In this document: positions 24,494-33,576 of the stretch, piece by piece | How the letters are laid out: every line of letters starts with the position of its first letter | Numbering within the stretch: the stretch's first letter is position 1 | Program-made: the position numbers and the translations under genes | Assembly (NCBI RefSeq): GCF_028595305.1 | Contig: NZ_JAQQXS010000004.1 | Location: 1 to 64,000 of the forward strand | Direction: 5' to 3' | From: Roseateles koreensis | GTDB lineage: Bacteria; Pseudomonadota; Gammaproteobacteria; Burkholderiales; Burkholderiaceae_C | DNA: 64,000 bases | Notes under the pieces: model-generated | What the model was told of the DNA's origin: nothing | The model's input: only the letters and a program-made list of their open reading frames with translations | Database searches by the model: none

Positions 24494-25660
24494 ATGAGAA
24501 TCAAGCTGCTTTTGAATCGTTTTGCCGCCCTGGCTGTCTTGGCTTGGCCCCTGTGTGGGGGCGCACAACCCCTGAGCGTGGTGATCAACCCTGGAGACCA
24601 GGCTGAGCAGTCGCGCTTTGCTGTTTTTAACGAATGGAAGCAGGTGGTGGAGCAATCCATCCGGCGTGAGCGTGGCGCGGGCCTGCAAATCACACAGTCC
24701 AATGACGCGACGGCTGATCTCAGCGCTACCCGCTCGCGTTTGAACGACCTGGTGGTGGCGCCCGCCCATGTGGTGGGCAGTGCGGTGCGATACGGCTATC
24801 TACCGGTGGCCACCCTGGAGAAGCCGGTGCAGGCGGTGCTGGTGGCGCCGCAGTCCAGCGCTATCAACAAGCTGAGCGACGCCGCCGGCAAGCGACTGGG
24901 TCTGCCGCAGCAAGACAGCGTGGTGACTTATCTGTTGCGCGGCGAAGTCAATGCCGCCAACAGCACGATCAAAAAACATTTCAGTGCCGTACTGGAAAGC
25001 CGTTATCAGGACGCGCTGCTGGTGTGCCTGCAAATCAAGCGCTGCGACGTGGTGGCGGTGGAGCGGGCGGTGTTCGATCGTTGGCAGGCGGCGGGCGAAC
25101 CCGTCAAGGCTGTCATGCAAAGCAAGGCGGTGCCTGGACTCAGCCTGGCCATCAAACCGGGCAGCACACTATCAGTTGAGTCTTTGCGTTATGCCTTGGT
25201 CAACAACCCGGCTTCCGGCTTGAAGTTGCAGGCCGTGGCGGCTGAGGCCTTCGATTACGTGGCAACGCTGGGTTATTTCACCCCCAGGGCCTTGGAGGGC
25301 GCCACCCTGGTCGATGCGCCCACTGTGGCCAAGCTGATGCAGGGGGGGGCGCAACTGATCGACACCCGCATTGAGGCTGAGTACAAGGCGGGCCACGCCG
25401 CAGGGGCCAAATCGGTGCCCTACAACGAAAAAAGCGCCAAAGAGGCCGACTTCAAGGCCGAGGACGATAAGTTTGACCTGACGCAATTGCCCGCCGACAA
25501 GAAGGCTTCCCTGGTGTTCGCCTGCAATGGGCCTGAATGCTGGAAGAGCTTCAAGGCCAGCCAAGTGGCGATGAAAGCGGGGTACGCCAAGGTTTACTGG
25601 TTCCGGGGCGGTTTCCCGGAGTGGCGTGCGGCGGGTTACAAGATCGAGGGCGCCCCTTGA
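24494..25660 (+). CDS. periplasmic PhnD-like binding domain fused to a rhodanese
   Basis: The ATG at 24494 starts a 388-residue protein with a signal peptide (MRIKLLLNRFAALAVLAWPLCGGA). Residues about 25-270 form a PhnD/SsuA-type periplasmic binding domain (AEQSRFAVFNEWKQVVEQ, DLSATRSRLNDLVVAPAHVVG, VQAVLVAPQSSAINKLSDAA). A C-terminal rhodanese domain follows (VAKLMQGGAQLIDTRIEAE, GAKSVPYNEKSAKEA) with the loop CNGPECWKSF, where Cys344 is the likely catalytic residue and a second Cys349 is next to Trp. This would give a periplasmic sulfur-transferase arm attached to a ligand-binding module. Its tail overlaps the 3' end of the next, convergent gene. Confidence 0.88.
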   Translation: MRIKLLLNRFAALAVLAWPLCGGAQPLSVVINPGDQAEQSRFAVFNEWKQVVEQSIRRERGAGLQITQSNDATADLSATRSRLNDLVVAPAHVVGSAVRYGYLPVATLEKPVQAVLVAPQSSAINKLSDAAGKRLGLPQQDSVVTYLLRGEVNAANSTIKKHFSAVLESRYQDALLVCLQIKRCDVVAVERAVFDRWQAAGEPVKAVMQSKAVPGLSLAIKPGSTLSVESLRYALVNNPASGLKLQAVAAEAFDYVATLGYFTPRALEGATLVDAPTVAKLMQGGAQLIDTRIEAEYKAGHAAGAKSVPYNEKSAKEADFKAEDDKFDLTQLPADKKASLVFACNGPECWKSFKASQVAMKAGYAKVYWFRGGFPEWRAAGYKIEGAP

Positions 25661-26964
25661 TGGATTGTTGAGTCGCTGTCGATGGGCTTGTGGTTCGCCA
25701 GCAAGGCAGCGATGGGCGCGGGCTGCAGGGGCATTCGGACACCGCGAACTCCCGGGTCAGCGGGCCAGCCTAGAACATCCTGGCAGATGGGGCCACAGAT
25801 CCGGCCTTGGCAGGCGCCCATGCCGCAACGGGTTTGCAGCTTGGCGTCGCGCCAGTGTTGATGGGTCTTCAGGGCGCCCAAGTTCACGTCTTCACAGCGG
25901 CAGATCAGGGTTTGCGCGTCGGCCAGTTTGAACAACTCCGGGCGGAGTGTGAACTGGCGCTGCAACAAGTCGCCGTGGCGTCTGGCACGCTGCAAGGCGC
26001 CGGCCAGACGGGCAAGACCGGCGCCGCCGCTGTTGCCGCTCAGCAGGGCTTGCGCCGCCAACTGCCCTTCCAACACTGCCTTGTGCATGCCGGCGATGCC
26101 CGTGCATTCACCGGCGGCGTAGATGCCGGGCCTGGAAGTCTGCTGACGGGCATCCACTTGAATGGCGCCATCTTTGAGTTGACAGCCCATCAGCTCGGCC
26201 AATTCAGTATTGGGGAGTAGCCCGAAGCCTACCCCCAAAGCCTCGCATGGCTGGGTCCAGCGGCGCTGACCGTCGGTCAATTGCACCGCCTCCAGCTTTT
26301 CATCGCCGAGGGCTCGTTCGACCCAACAGCTTTGGCGCTGGGGGACTCTTCGCAAGGCCCAGGCCAGTCGCACGGTTTGCGTCCATAACTGTGGATTCAG
26401 GCGCATCGTGAAGCTGACCAGTTGCGATCGTGAGGCTTGCTCGGCCAACAGTTCAAGAAGGGCACCGTGCACTTGCAGAGTGTGTGCCGCCGCCCAAAGC
26501 AAGGGCCCCGAGCCCGCCAGCACCACCCGTTTGCCGCGCAGCGGGGCGCCCTCTTTGGCCAGGGCTTGCAGGGCGCCCGCGCCGGTGACCCCTGGCAATG
26601 TCCACCCTGGGAATGGCAGAAATCGTTCTCGTGCGCCCAAGGCCAGCAAGACGTGTGGCGCTTCGACTGAATGCGCATCGGTCAGCGGACTTTGCAAGTT
26701 GTGCAGTAGAAGCTGAGTGTGCCCGGCGGGGCTCATTTCAGCGGCGATGACGGTATGACCGCTCAGCCACCGTACCTGATGCTGGGCGCGCGTCAGGCGC
26801 TCTCGCCAGGGCTGTGGAATGTCGCTGCGCCAGATCTGGCCACCTGCCCGCAAGCCGGCGTCGATCCAGATCACGGATTTTCCGGCTTCGGCCAGTGTGC
26901 ATACGGCGGCAATGCCCGCAGGCCCCGCACCCACCACCAAAACATCGGCATGGAGCAGGCTCAT
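25636..26964 (-). CDS. NAD(P)/FAD-dependent oxidoreductase, D-hydroxyproline dehydrogenase alpha-like
   Basis: This 442-residue flavoprotein has the dinucleotide-binding motif VVGAGPAGIAAVCTLA at the N-terminus and a second one mid-chain (VVLAGSGPLLWAAA). The C-terminus carries a Cys cluster (LICRCEDV then CGMGACQGRICGPICQ), typical of HcnB-type subunits that hold an iron-sulfur centre. With the next two genes it forms the three-subunit dehydrogenase that oxidises cis-4-hydroxy-D-proline. It overlaps the next gene's frame at 26961-26964 by 4 bases. Function is inferred from the cluster. Confidence 0.85.
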   Translation of the reverse strand: MSLLHADVLVVGAGPAGIAAVCTLAEAGKSVIWIDAGLRAGGQIWRSDIPQPWRERLTRAQHQVRWLSGHTVIAAEMSPAGHTQLLLHNLQSPLTDAHSVEAPHVLLALGARERFLPFPGWTLPGVTGAGALQALAKEGAPLRGKRVVLAGSGPLLWAAAHTLQVHGALLELLAEQASRSQLVSFTMRLNPQLWTQTVRLAWALRRVPQRQSCWVERALGDEKLEAVQLTDGQRRWTQPCEALGVGFGLLPNTELAELMGCQLKDGAIQVDARQQTSRPGIYAAGECTGIAGMHKAVLEGQLAAQALLSGNSGGAGLARLAGALQRARRHGDLLQRQFTLRPELFKLADAQTLICRCEDVNLGALKTHQHWRDAKLQTRCGMGACQGRICGPICQDVLGWPADPGVRGVRMPLQPAPIAALLANHKPIDSDSTIHQGAPSIL

Positions 26965-27227
26965 GTTGGCGCCTCAATGTGCATGCCGTCGAGAGCCGGC
27001 GTCATGCAGGCAAGTCGATGTGCTTGTCCGTCGATGGTGACGCTGCACTCCTGGCAAACGCCCATGCCGCAGAAGGCGGCGCGCGGCTGGCCGCTCACCG
27101 AGCGGCGGGTGCCATTTGGGCTGATCTGCGCGAGGGCGGCCGCCACGCTGCACGGCCCCTGAATGGGGTGCGAACAGCCATTGACGAGAAGGGTAAGCCG
27201 CGTGAGCGGGAGGGCGTGGGTGATCAT
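26961..27227 (-). CDS. (2Fe-2S)-binding subunit of the D-hydroxyproline dehydrogenase
   Basis: The ATG at 27227 gives 88 residues with the plant-type [2Fe-2S] motif CGMGVCQECSVTIDG and a fourth Cys in RLACMT. Such small ferredoxin-like subunits join two flavoprotein subunits in hydrogen-cyanide-synthase-type and D-amino-acid-dehydrogenase-type complexes. It overlaps both neighbours by 4 bases, so the three genes are translated as a unit. Confidence 0.85.
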   Translation of the reverse strand: MITHALPLTRLTLLVNGCSHPIQGPCSVAAALAQISPNGTRRSVSGQPRAAFCGMGVCQECSVTIDGQAHRLACMTPALDGMHIEAPT

Positions 27228-28375
27228 GCGGAGGTGTTGAAAAAGCGGCAGGGCGCCCACGGCTCGGGGACCATCTGCGTGGGGCGCTGCAGGCACAGGT
27301 CCACCAGCAGCTCTGCCGTTGAGAGCGCCGTGGTCAGCCCCAGGCCTTCGTGGCCGGTGGCCAGCCACAGGCGGGCGTGCTCCGGATGGGCGCCGATCAA
27401 GGGCCGGCCGTCGCGGCTGGCCGGGCGCAGGCCCGTCCAGGTGCGCAGGAGGTTCAATGGCGCCAGCTTCGGCATGAAGCGGCAGGCGTGGGCCAGCATG
27501 TCTTTCAGCACAGGCAAGTCAATCGCCGGGTCAGGTGTTTGCCCTGCTGCGGCGAACTGACGGGACGAGCCGATCAGGATCTGGCCGCCGGGTCGCGGTT
27601 GCACATTGAACGCTACTGAATCCTGGTCGCTGAGATGCGCCTTTCGGAGGTAGCCTAGTTCCACCACCTGGTGGCGCAGCAGACCCGGGTAGCGCTGGGT
27701 GATGGCCAGTTGCCCCTTCTTTGCGATCAGGCTGCCGGCTGGCAGCCATGCTTGGCTGGACAGACCCGCACACAGCACGGTCATGGCGCCCCACAGCGTT
27801 CGGCCGTCGCAAAGGTGTACGGCGTGGCCGTCCACATGGCTGAGCCGCCCTTCAATGTGTGTGACGCGGGCCTCTTGAATCCATCGCATCGCTACTTTGG
27901 GCGCGTAGATGCGTGCATCCCCGGGCACCAACAGGGCGCCGAACAACCCCGGGCGCAGCAGCGGCTCCAGGGTGCTGAGCGGGCCGGCATCGACCATTCT
28001 TGCTGCAATGCCGCGTTGATTCAACCAACTGTATTTGAGTTCGGCAAGGGTCATGTCGCCGGCGTCTTCCGCAACCCACAAGGTACCGCAGCGTTCGTGC
28101 TCGGCGATGCGCGGATGGTCGGCGGATTCAGCCAGCCAGTCGTCCCACAAGCTCACACCGCGCCGGGTCAGTTGGAATTCAGCGTCATCCGCCTGCCCTT
28201 GTGCATCCACCACCAGCAAATGCCCCATGGCGGCGGCCGTGGCGCCCCCGCCGATCGGGCCGGGCTCAATCACCGCCACGCTCAAGCCTTGGCGTGAGAA
28301 CTCGCGGGCGCAGGCGGCGCCGATGATGCCCCCACCGACGATCAAGACGTCAGCGCTGCGCTGCCCGTGCTTCAA
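27224..28375 (-). CDS. FAD-dependent amino-acid oxidoreductase, D-hydroxyproline dehydrogenase beta-like
   Basis: This 383-residue DAO/HcnC-type flavoprotein opens with [20 protein letters not shown] and carries [19 protein letters not shown] and [20 protein letters not shown] near the C-terminus, hallmarks of glycine oxidase-like and D-amino acid dehydrogenase enzymes. It is the catalytic partner to the alpha subunit. Gene overlaps of 4 bases on each side show tight coupling. Exact substrate is inferred from the epimerase and deaminase in the same operon. Confidence 0.87.
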   Translation of the reverse strand: MKHGQRSADVLIVGGGIIGAACAREFSRQGLSVAVIEPGPIGGGATAAAMGHLLVVDAQGQADDAEFQLTRRGVSLWDDWLAESADHPRIAEHERCGTLWVAEDAGDMTLAELKYSWLNQRGIAARMVDAGPLSTLEPLLRPGLFGALLVPGDARIYAPKVAMRWIQEARVTHIEGRLSHVDGHAVHLCDGRTLWGAMTVLCAGLSSQAWLPAGSLIAKKGQLAITQRYPGLLRHQVVELGYLRKAHLSDQDSVAFNVQPRPGGQILIGSSRQFAAAGQTPDPAIDLPVLKDMLAHACRFMPKLAPLNLLRTWTGLRPASRDGRPLIGAHPEHARLWLATGHEGLGLTTALSTAELLVDLCLQRPTQMVPEPWAPCRFFNTSA

Positions 28376-29301
28376 GCTGGCAGGCCCCAGGCGAAGGGGT
28401 CATCCGCTTGCACCACCACCTGGGCGTCCAGCGTCACATGGGCGCGGCCCTCGATGCGAGGCAAGACATGCCCCTTGTCGCCATGTTGGTAGCTGCCGGT
28501 AAAACAGCTGCCGATCACGCTTTCCTGCATCCAGGCTTCGCCGGGCGCCAGCTTGCCGTCGGCGGCCAGGCAGGCGAGCTTGGCACTGGTGCCCGTGCCG
28601 CAGGGGGAGCGGTCATAGGCCTTGCCGGGGCACAGCACAAAGTTGCGTGCGCTGCGGGCGGGGTCGTGCGCGGGATTGCGCGAGGGCGCGATGAGCTCGA
28701 TATGGTCCACCTTGCTCCAGCCGGCGCGTCCCAGGGCGAGGCGAATTTGCCAGGCCCGCTCGGTCAGTTGATCAATCTGACTGGGCTCAATGCACAAGCC
28801 GTGGTCTTCGCAAAGAAAGAACCAGTTGCCGCCCCAGGCAATGTCGCCGTGGACGATGCCATAACCTGTTACTTCAACAGCAACTGACTTGGCCTCGCGA
28901 AAACTCGGCACGTTGGCTATGCTGACCACGCCGTCCTCCGCCAGCACGGCGCTGATCACGCCCACCGGCGTTTCAATGCGGTGAAGGCCCGGCCCGATGC
29001 GGCCCAGATGCGCCAGGCTGGCGATGAGCCCGATGCTGCCGTGCCCGCACATGCCCAGGTAGCCGGCGTTGTTGAAGAAGATCACGCCACAGGTATTGGC
29101 TGCGTCTTGCGGGGTGCACAGCAGCGCGCCGACGATGACGTCGTTGCCGCGCGGCTCGAGCACCAGCGCACGCCGCCAATGGTCGTGTTGGTCGCGCAGC
29201 ACGGTCAAACGTTCGGCCATGGTGCCCGGGCCCAAGTCGGGTCCGCCTTCGATGATCAGGCGGGTGGGCTCACCGCCGGTGTGGGAGTCGATGATGCGCA
29301 T
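28372..29301 (-). CDS. 4-hydroxyproline 2-epimerase (proline racemase family)
   Basis: The 309-residue enzyme has the two catalytic cysteines of the proline racemase superfamily, Cys85 in MCGHGSIG and Cys234 in [10 protein letters not shown], so both acid/base halves are intact. In this context it converts trans-4-hydroxy-L-proline to cis-4-hydroxy-D-proline. The alternative, proline racemase, is less likely given the linked dehydrogenase and DapA-type gene. It overlaps the beta-subunit gene by 4 bases. Confidence 0.93.
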   Translation of the reverse strand: MRIIDSHTGGEPTRLIIEGGPDLGPGTMAERLTVLRDQHDHWRRALVLEPRGNDVIVGALLCTPQDAANTCGVIFFNNAGYLGMCGHGSIGLIASLAHLGRIGPGLHRIETPVGVISAVLAEDGVVSIANVPSFREAKSVAVEVTGYGIVHGDIAWGGNWFFLCEDHGLCIEPSQIDQLTERAWQIRLALGRAGWSKVDHIELIAPSRNPAHDPARSARNFVLCPGKAYDRSPCGTGTSAKLACLAADGKLAPGEAWMQESVIGSCFTGSYQHGDKGHVLPRIEGRAHVTLDAQVVVQADDPFAWGLPA

Positions 29302-29325
29302 GGCGGCGGGTGCGAAGGTGAAAAA

Positions 29326-29967
29326 TCAATCGATAACGGCTTGGGCAAAGCCGCGCAAGTAATCCATCAGCGCCTCGGCAGCTTGCTGGGCTGCCTCTGC
29401 GCTGGATTGTGCGATGGCTTGCGCCAAGGCCTGATGTAAGCGGGCGCCTTGCTGCAAGTCGCCCTGGTGTTGATAGGCATACCAGAAGCGGCGGCACTGG
29501 ATAGCCATCGGGATCACCGCGGCAACGGCCGCAGGGTTTCGGCAGCCGGCATGGATGACACGGTCCAGGCCTTGGTCTGCGTTCATGTAAGCCGCCAGGT
29601 CGCCGGCTTGCGCGCTGCGGCACATGGCGTCGGCGCAGGCCAACAACGCCTGGCGTTGCGGTGGGGTGGCACGGCGTGCGGCGGTGGCTGCAATCAGACG
29701 CTCCAGCGCACGGCGGGCTTCGATGAGGTCAAGGTGCTGGTCGAGCCGAATGTCGCTGACCCGCAGGCCCCGGCGTGCTTGCTGCACGATCAGGCCTGCG
29801 CTGCACAGGCGCATCAAGGCCTCGCGGATCGGCGTGCGGCCCAAGCCGGTCTGGGCGATCAACTCGGCTTCCACGATGGGCGCGCCCGGATGCAGCCGGA
29901 GCGTGGCGATCATGGATTCCAGCGCGTCGTAGGCTTGGTCGGCTTGGCGGCCGGGTGTTGTCGTCAT
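29326..29967 (-). CDS. GntR-family (FCD) transcriptional regulator
   Basis: The 213-residue protein has a winged HTH (DALESMIATLRLHPGAPIVE, ELIAQTGLGRTPIREALMRL) and an FCD ligand domain (LDLIEARRALERLIAATAAR, metal-binding His in HAG). It lies between the epimerase and the DapA-type gene, so it is the likely regulator of the hydroxyproline operon. It lies 7 bases downstream of the deaminase gene. Confidence 0.93.
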   Translation of the reverse strand: MTTTPGRQADQAYDALESMIATLRLHPGAPIVEAELIAQTGLGRTPIREALMRLCSAGLIVQQARRGLRVSDIRLDQHLDLIEARRALERLIAATAARRATPPQRQALLACADAMCRSAQAGDLAAYMNADQGLDRVIHAGCRNPAAVAAVIPMAIQCRRFWYAYQHQGDLQQGARLHQALAQAIAQSSAEAAQQAAEALMDYLRGFAQAVID

Positions 29968-29974
29968 GCAGGGA

Positions 29975-30925
29975 TTAGAACAGCTGACTCAAGTCGGGTC
30001 GGGTGTCGATGCCGCGCTGGATGATGGCTGCCACGTGCTCGCGCTCGGCGCCGATCAGCGCCAGGCGTGGGCGCCGAACGTACTCGTTGCCGACGCCCAC
30101 CATGGCTTCGGCCAGTTTGATGTTCTGCACCAGCTTGGCATGAACGTCCAGGTGCAGCAGGGGCGTGAACCATTGGTAGATTTTCAGCGCCTCGTCGTAG
30201 CGCTTGGCTTGCATCAGGCGATAGATGGCCACGGTTTCAGCAGGGAAGGCATCGCACAGGCCGGCCAGGAGGCCGTCGCAGCCGATGGCCAAGCCTTCAA
30301 AGCTGAGGTCGTCGACGCCGATGAAGAGTTGATACCGCTGCCCTAAGGCGTTACGTAGGTTGGTGATGCGGCGGATGTCGTCGCTCGATTCCTTGATGGC
30401 CACCAGCCAACGGCAGTCCGCCAGTTCCGCGAAGTGCTCGGGCTGCAGATCAACCTTGTAAGACACCGGGTTGTTGTAGACCATGGTGGGCAAGGCGGCG
30501 GCCTCGGCAATGGTGCGCACGTTCAGCATGGCTTCACGCGCATCGGCGCCGTACAGCAGCGCGGGCATCAGCATGAGGCCCTGCACGCCCAATTTGGCGG
30601 CGCCTTCCACATAGCGCAGCGCGGCGCGGGTGCTGGTTTCAGACACATTGGCCAGCACCGGCACGCGCCCAGCCGACACTTCCAAGGCGAGGGCGGCGAC
30701 TTCGAGCTTTTCGTCCAATGTGAGTGTGGAGGCTTCGCCCAGCGACCCGCAGGTGACCAGGCCGTCAACGCCATGGGCGATCTGGAATTCGAAATGCGAG
30801 GCCATGGCGGCCATGTCCAGCGACTCGTCTGCCTTGAATTTGGTCGTGACGGCTGGGAATACACCGCGCCAGCGAGGCAGTACGGGCGTGGTGCTGGGGA
30901 ATGAGTCCGTGGATAGTTTGGGCAT
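29975..30925 (-). CDS. DapA-family deaminase, 1-pyrroline-4-hydroxy-2-carboxylate deaminase-like
   Basis: The 316-residue (beta/alpha)8 enzyme has the Schiff-base Lys178 in LVAIKESSDD, Tyr150 in MVYNNP, and the GSLGEASTLT substrate loop (60-69). In hydroxyproline catabolism this family deaminates the dehydrogenase product to alpha-ketoglutarate semialdehyde. It heads the operon; upstream lies an AT-rich promoter region. No N-terminal signal is present, so it is cytosolic. Confidence 0.9.
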   Translation of the reverse strand: MPKLSTDSFPSTTPVLPRWRGVFPAVTTKFKADESLDMAAMASHFEFQIAHGVDGLVTCGSLGEASTLTLDEKLEVAALALEVSAGRVPVLANVSETSTRAALRYVEGAAKLGVQGLMLMPALLYGADAREAMLNVRTIAEAAALPTMVYNNPVSYKVDLQPEHFAELADCRWLVAIKESSDDIRRITNLRNALGQRYQLFIGVDDLSFEGLAIGCDGLLAGLCDAFPAETVAIYRLMQAKRYDEALKIYQWFTPLLHLDVHAKLVQNIKLAEAMVGVGNEYVRRPRLALIGAEREHVAAIIQRGIDTRPDLSQLF

Positions 30926-30929
30926 TGTT

Positions 30930-30980
30930 TGGTCTCAATATACTGTAAATATATTTAAACAATAGTCTTGTATCAAGCAC
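30930..30980 (-). promoter_or_regulatory. AT-rich promoter/operator upstream of the hydroxyproline operon
   Basis: The 50 bases upstream of the operon are strikingly AT rich for this genome. They contain CTTG-TAT-CAAG (30967-30977), an inverted repeat that resembles the centre of GntR/FadR-type sites, and a second loose repeat of ATATACTG/TAAATATAT nearer the start codon. The operon's own GntR regulator is the likely binder. No clean -35/-10 pair can be fixed. Confidence 0.5.
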
Positions 30981-31075
30981 TTGTCAACGCCACCTTGTGT
31001 CAAGCCGTAAGGCCAGGGCGCCGGGCCTGGCTCCAACGAGGTGGGCAACCGCTAAACACACCGTGTGTGGGTGAC

Positions 31076-31104
31076 TTGGGTCCGCCTTGCCGCGCGCATA
31101 CAAT
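31076..31104 (+). promoter_or_regulatory. sigma-70 promoter of yajC-secD-secF
   Basis: TTGGGT (31076-31081) and TACAAT (31099-31104) are separated by 17 bases, a good vegetative promoter, with a predicted start near 31111 and a leader of about 70 bases before yajC. Confidence 0.7.
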
Positions 31105-31179
31105 CCGACGTTCATTTGCCCGTGCCGTGGCCATGGCTGGCCGTGGCGGCGCGCTGTCATCATTCCAAAGGGATTCGAC

Positions 31180-31503
31180 GTGTTTATTTCCAATGCTTAC
31201 GCTCAAACCGCAGCCGCGGCCGGTGGTACCGAGTCCAGCCTGCTGAGCATGCTGCCGCTGGTGCTGATGTTTGTGGTGCTGTATTTCGTGATGATCCGCC
31301 CGCAGATGAAGCGTCAAAAAGAACACAAGGCGATGATCGAAGCTGTCGTCAAGGGCGACGAAGTGGTCACCTCCGGTGGCCTGCTGGGCAAGATCAGCAA
31401 GGTGGGCGAGAGCTTTCTGACGCTGGAAGTGGCCTCGGGTGTGGAGTTGCAGGTGCAGCGCTCGGCCATCGTTCAAGTGCTGCCCAAAGGCAGCATCAAG
31501 TAA
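31180..31503 (+). CDS. yajC: preprotein translocase subunit YajC
   Basis: The GTG at 31180 follows AAAGGGATTCGAC and gives 107 residues. One membrane helix (LLSMLPLVLMFVVLYFVMI) is followed by the cytoplasmic PQMKRQKEHKAMIEAV and GDEVVTSGGLLGKI blocks that define YajC. It works with SecDF to support Sec-dependent export. In many betaproteobacteria tgt precedes yajC; here an own promoter lies directly upstream instead. Confidence 0.95.
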   Translation: MFISNAYAQTAAAAGGTESSLLSMLPLVLMFVVLYFVMIRPQMKRQKEHKAMIEAVVKGDEVVTSGGLLGKISKVGESFLTLEVASGVELQVQRSAIVQVLPKGSIK

Positions 31504-31671
31504 GTCCAACCAGACGCGCGCGTGGCGGTCTGCATGGACCCCGCGCGTGAGTGACCGCGCGCTGTGGCGGCATCGTCAGCGCGCCCTCCCTGGTTCATTT
31601 GCCCGCTCGGCCCGCGCTTTGCGTTGGGGCCAACGGGTTTTGCGCTGAATCGGGGGCCGACAGGAAGCACC

Positions 31672-33555
31672 ATGAATCGTTACCCGCTTTGGAAATATGC
31701 GCTGCTCGTTGTGGCGCTGCTTTTCGGCTTCGTCTACACGCTGCCCAACTTTTTTGGTGAGGCGCCCGCTGTGCAGGTGTCCAGCGCGAAGGTCACCGTG
31801 AAGGTGGACGATGCGGTGCGCGCGCGCGTCGAAAAGACCTTGGCTGATGCACAAATCCAGCCTGACTTTGTGCTGCTGGAAGGCAACTCGATCAAGGCGC
31901 GTTTTGCGGACCTCGACACGCAGATCAAGGCCAAGGACGCGATCGTCAAGGCGCTCAACCCCAATGAAGTTGAGCCCACCTATATCGTGGCGCTGAACCT
32001 GTTGTCCCGCTCGCCGAAGTGGTTGTCGGCCTTGCATGCCTTCCCCATGTACCTGGGCTTGGACCTGCGTGGCGGGGTGCACTTCTTGATGCAAGTAGAC
32101 ATGAAGTCTGCGCTGACCAAGAAGGCCGAATCGCTCACCGGCGATGTACGCACCTTGCTGCGCGAAAAGAACATCCGCCATTCCGGCATCAGCCGTGATG
32201 GCAACAATGTGGTGGTGTCCTTCCGCGACGCTGCCACCCTTGCGCAGGCGCAGGCCGTGCTGACCGACAAGGTCCCTGAAGTATTGTGGACGCCCGGCAC
32301 GGCCGGTGCTGACTCGGTGTTGAGCGGCTCGCTCAATCCCAAAGCTATGGTTGCCGTACAGGAAGCGGCGCTGAAACAAAACATCAACACGTTGCACAAC
32401 CGCGTCAATGAATTGGGCGTGGCGGAGCCCGTGATCCAGCAGCAGGGCCTGGACCGTGTGGTTGTGCAATTGCCTGGTGTGCAAGACACTGCCAAGGCCA
32501 AAGACATCATCGGCCGTACCGCCACGCTGGAATTGCGCATGGTGGACGACAGCGCCGAGGCGCAGGCTGCGCTGGCCGGCAGTGGTCCGGTACCCTTTGG
32601 CACAGAGCGCTTTGTCGACCGCGGCTTTGGCCCCATCATCGTCAAGCGCCAGGTGGTGTTGACCGGCGACAACCTGAACGACGCCCAACCGGGCTTTGAC
32701 GAGAATCATCAGCCCTCTGTCGACTTGACGCTGGACGCCAAGGGCGCCCGCATCATGAAGGACATGTCGCGCGAGAACATCGGCAAGCGCATGGCCATCA
32801 TCTTGTTCGAGAAGGGCAAGGGTGAAGTGGTGACGGCCCCGGTGATTCGCAGCGAATTGAGCGGCGGCCGCGTGAAGATCTCTGGCGCCATGAGCACGCA
32901 GGAGGCCAACGACACCTCGCTGCTGCTGCGCGCCGGCTCGCTGGCTGCGCCGATGGAAATCATCGAGGAGCGGACCGTGGGCCCGACGCTGGGCAAGGAA
33001 AACATAGAGAAGGGCATCTTGAGCGTGACCTGGGGCTTTGCCGCCGTGGCCGTGTTCATGTGCATCTACTACCTGCTGTTCGGCGTGTTCTCGTCGCTGG
33101 CGCTGGGTTTCAATCTTTTGCTGCTGCTGGCAGTGCTGTCCTTGTTGCAGGCCACCTTGTCCTTGCCGGGCATTGCGGCGATTGCGCTGGTGCTGGGCAT
33201 GGCGATTGACTCGAACGTGCTGATCAACGAGCGCATCCGCGAAGAGCTGCGCGGTGGTGCTTCGCCGCAGGCTGCCATTAATTTGGGCTATGAGCGTGCC
33301 TTCGCCACCATTCTGGACTCCAACGTCACCACGCTGATTGCGGGCGTGTCGCTGCTAGCCTTTGGCTCCGGCCCGGTCAAGGGCTTCGCCATCGTGCACT
33401 GCCTGGGCATTTTGACCTCCATGTTCTCTTCGGTGGTGTTCTCGCGCGCGCTGGCCAACCTTTGGTACGGCCGCCGCAAGAAGCTCAAGTCACTGTCCAT
33501 CGGCCAGATCTGGAAACCCAAGGCCGAGGGCGATCAGCCTGCGGCTAACGCCTGA
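31672..33555 (+). CDS. secD: protein translocase subunit SecD
   Basis: The ATG at 31672, after AGGAAGC, starts a 627-residue protein (MNRYPLWKYALLVVALLFGF). A membrane helix at the N-terminus is followed by a large periplasmic head with GLDLRGGVHFLMQVD and the P1 region, then five C-terminal membrane helices containing GMAIDSNVLINERIREEL and the final FVIHCLGIL-type helix. SecD with SecF uses proton motive force to pull proteins through SecYEG. Confidence 0.95.
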   Translation: MNRYPLWKYALLVVALLFGFVYTLPNFFGEAPAVQVSSAKVTVKVDDAVRARVEKTLADAQIQPDFVLLEGNSIKARFADLDTQIKAKDAIVKALNPNEVEPTYIVALNLLSRSPKWLSALHAFPMYLGLDLRGGVHFLMQVDMKSALTKKAESLTGDVRTLLREKNIRHSGISRDGNNVVVSFRDAATLAQAQAVLTDKVPEVLWTPGTAGADSVLSGSLNPKAMVAVQEAALKQNINTLHNRVNELGVAEPVIQQQGLDRVVVQLPGVQDTAKAKDIIGRTATLELRMVDDSAEAQAALAGSGPVPFGTERFVDRGFGPIIVKRQVVLTGDNLNDAQPGFDENHQPSVDLTLDAKGARIMKDMSRENIGKRMAIILFEKGKGEVVTAPVIRSELSGGRVKISGAMSTQEANDTSLLLRAGSLAAPMEIIEERTVGPTLGKENIEKGILSVTWGFAAVAVFMCIYYLLFGVFSSLALGFNLLLLLAVLSLLQATLSLPGIAAIALVLGMAIDSNVLINERIREELRGGASPQAAINLGYERAFATILDSNVTTLIAGVSLLAFGSGPVKGFAIVHCLGILTSMFSSVVFSRALANLWYGRRKKLKSLSIGQIWKPKAEGDQPAANA

Positions 33556-33576
33556 ATTCATAGGACGCACTGAACC

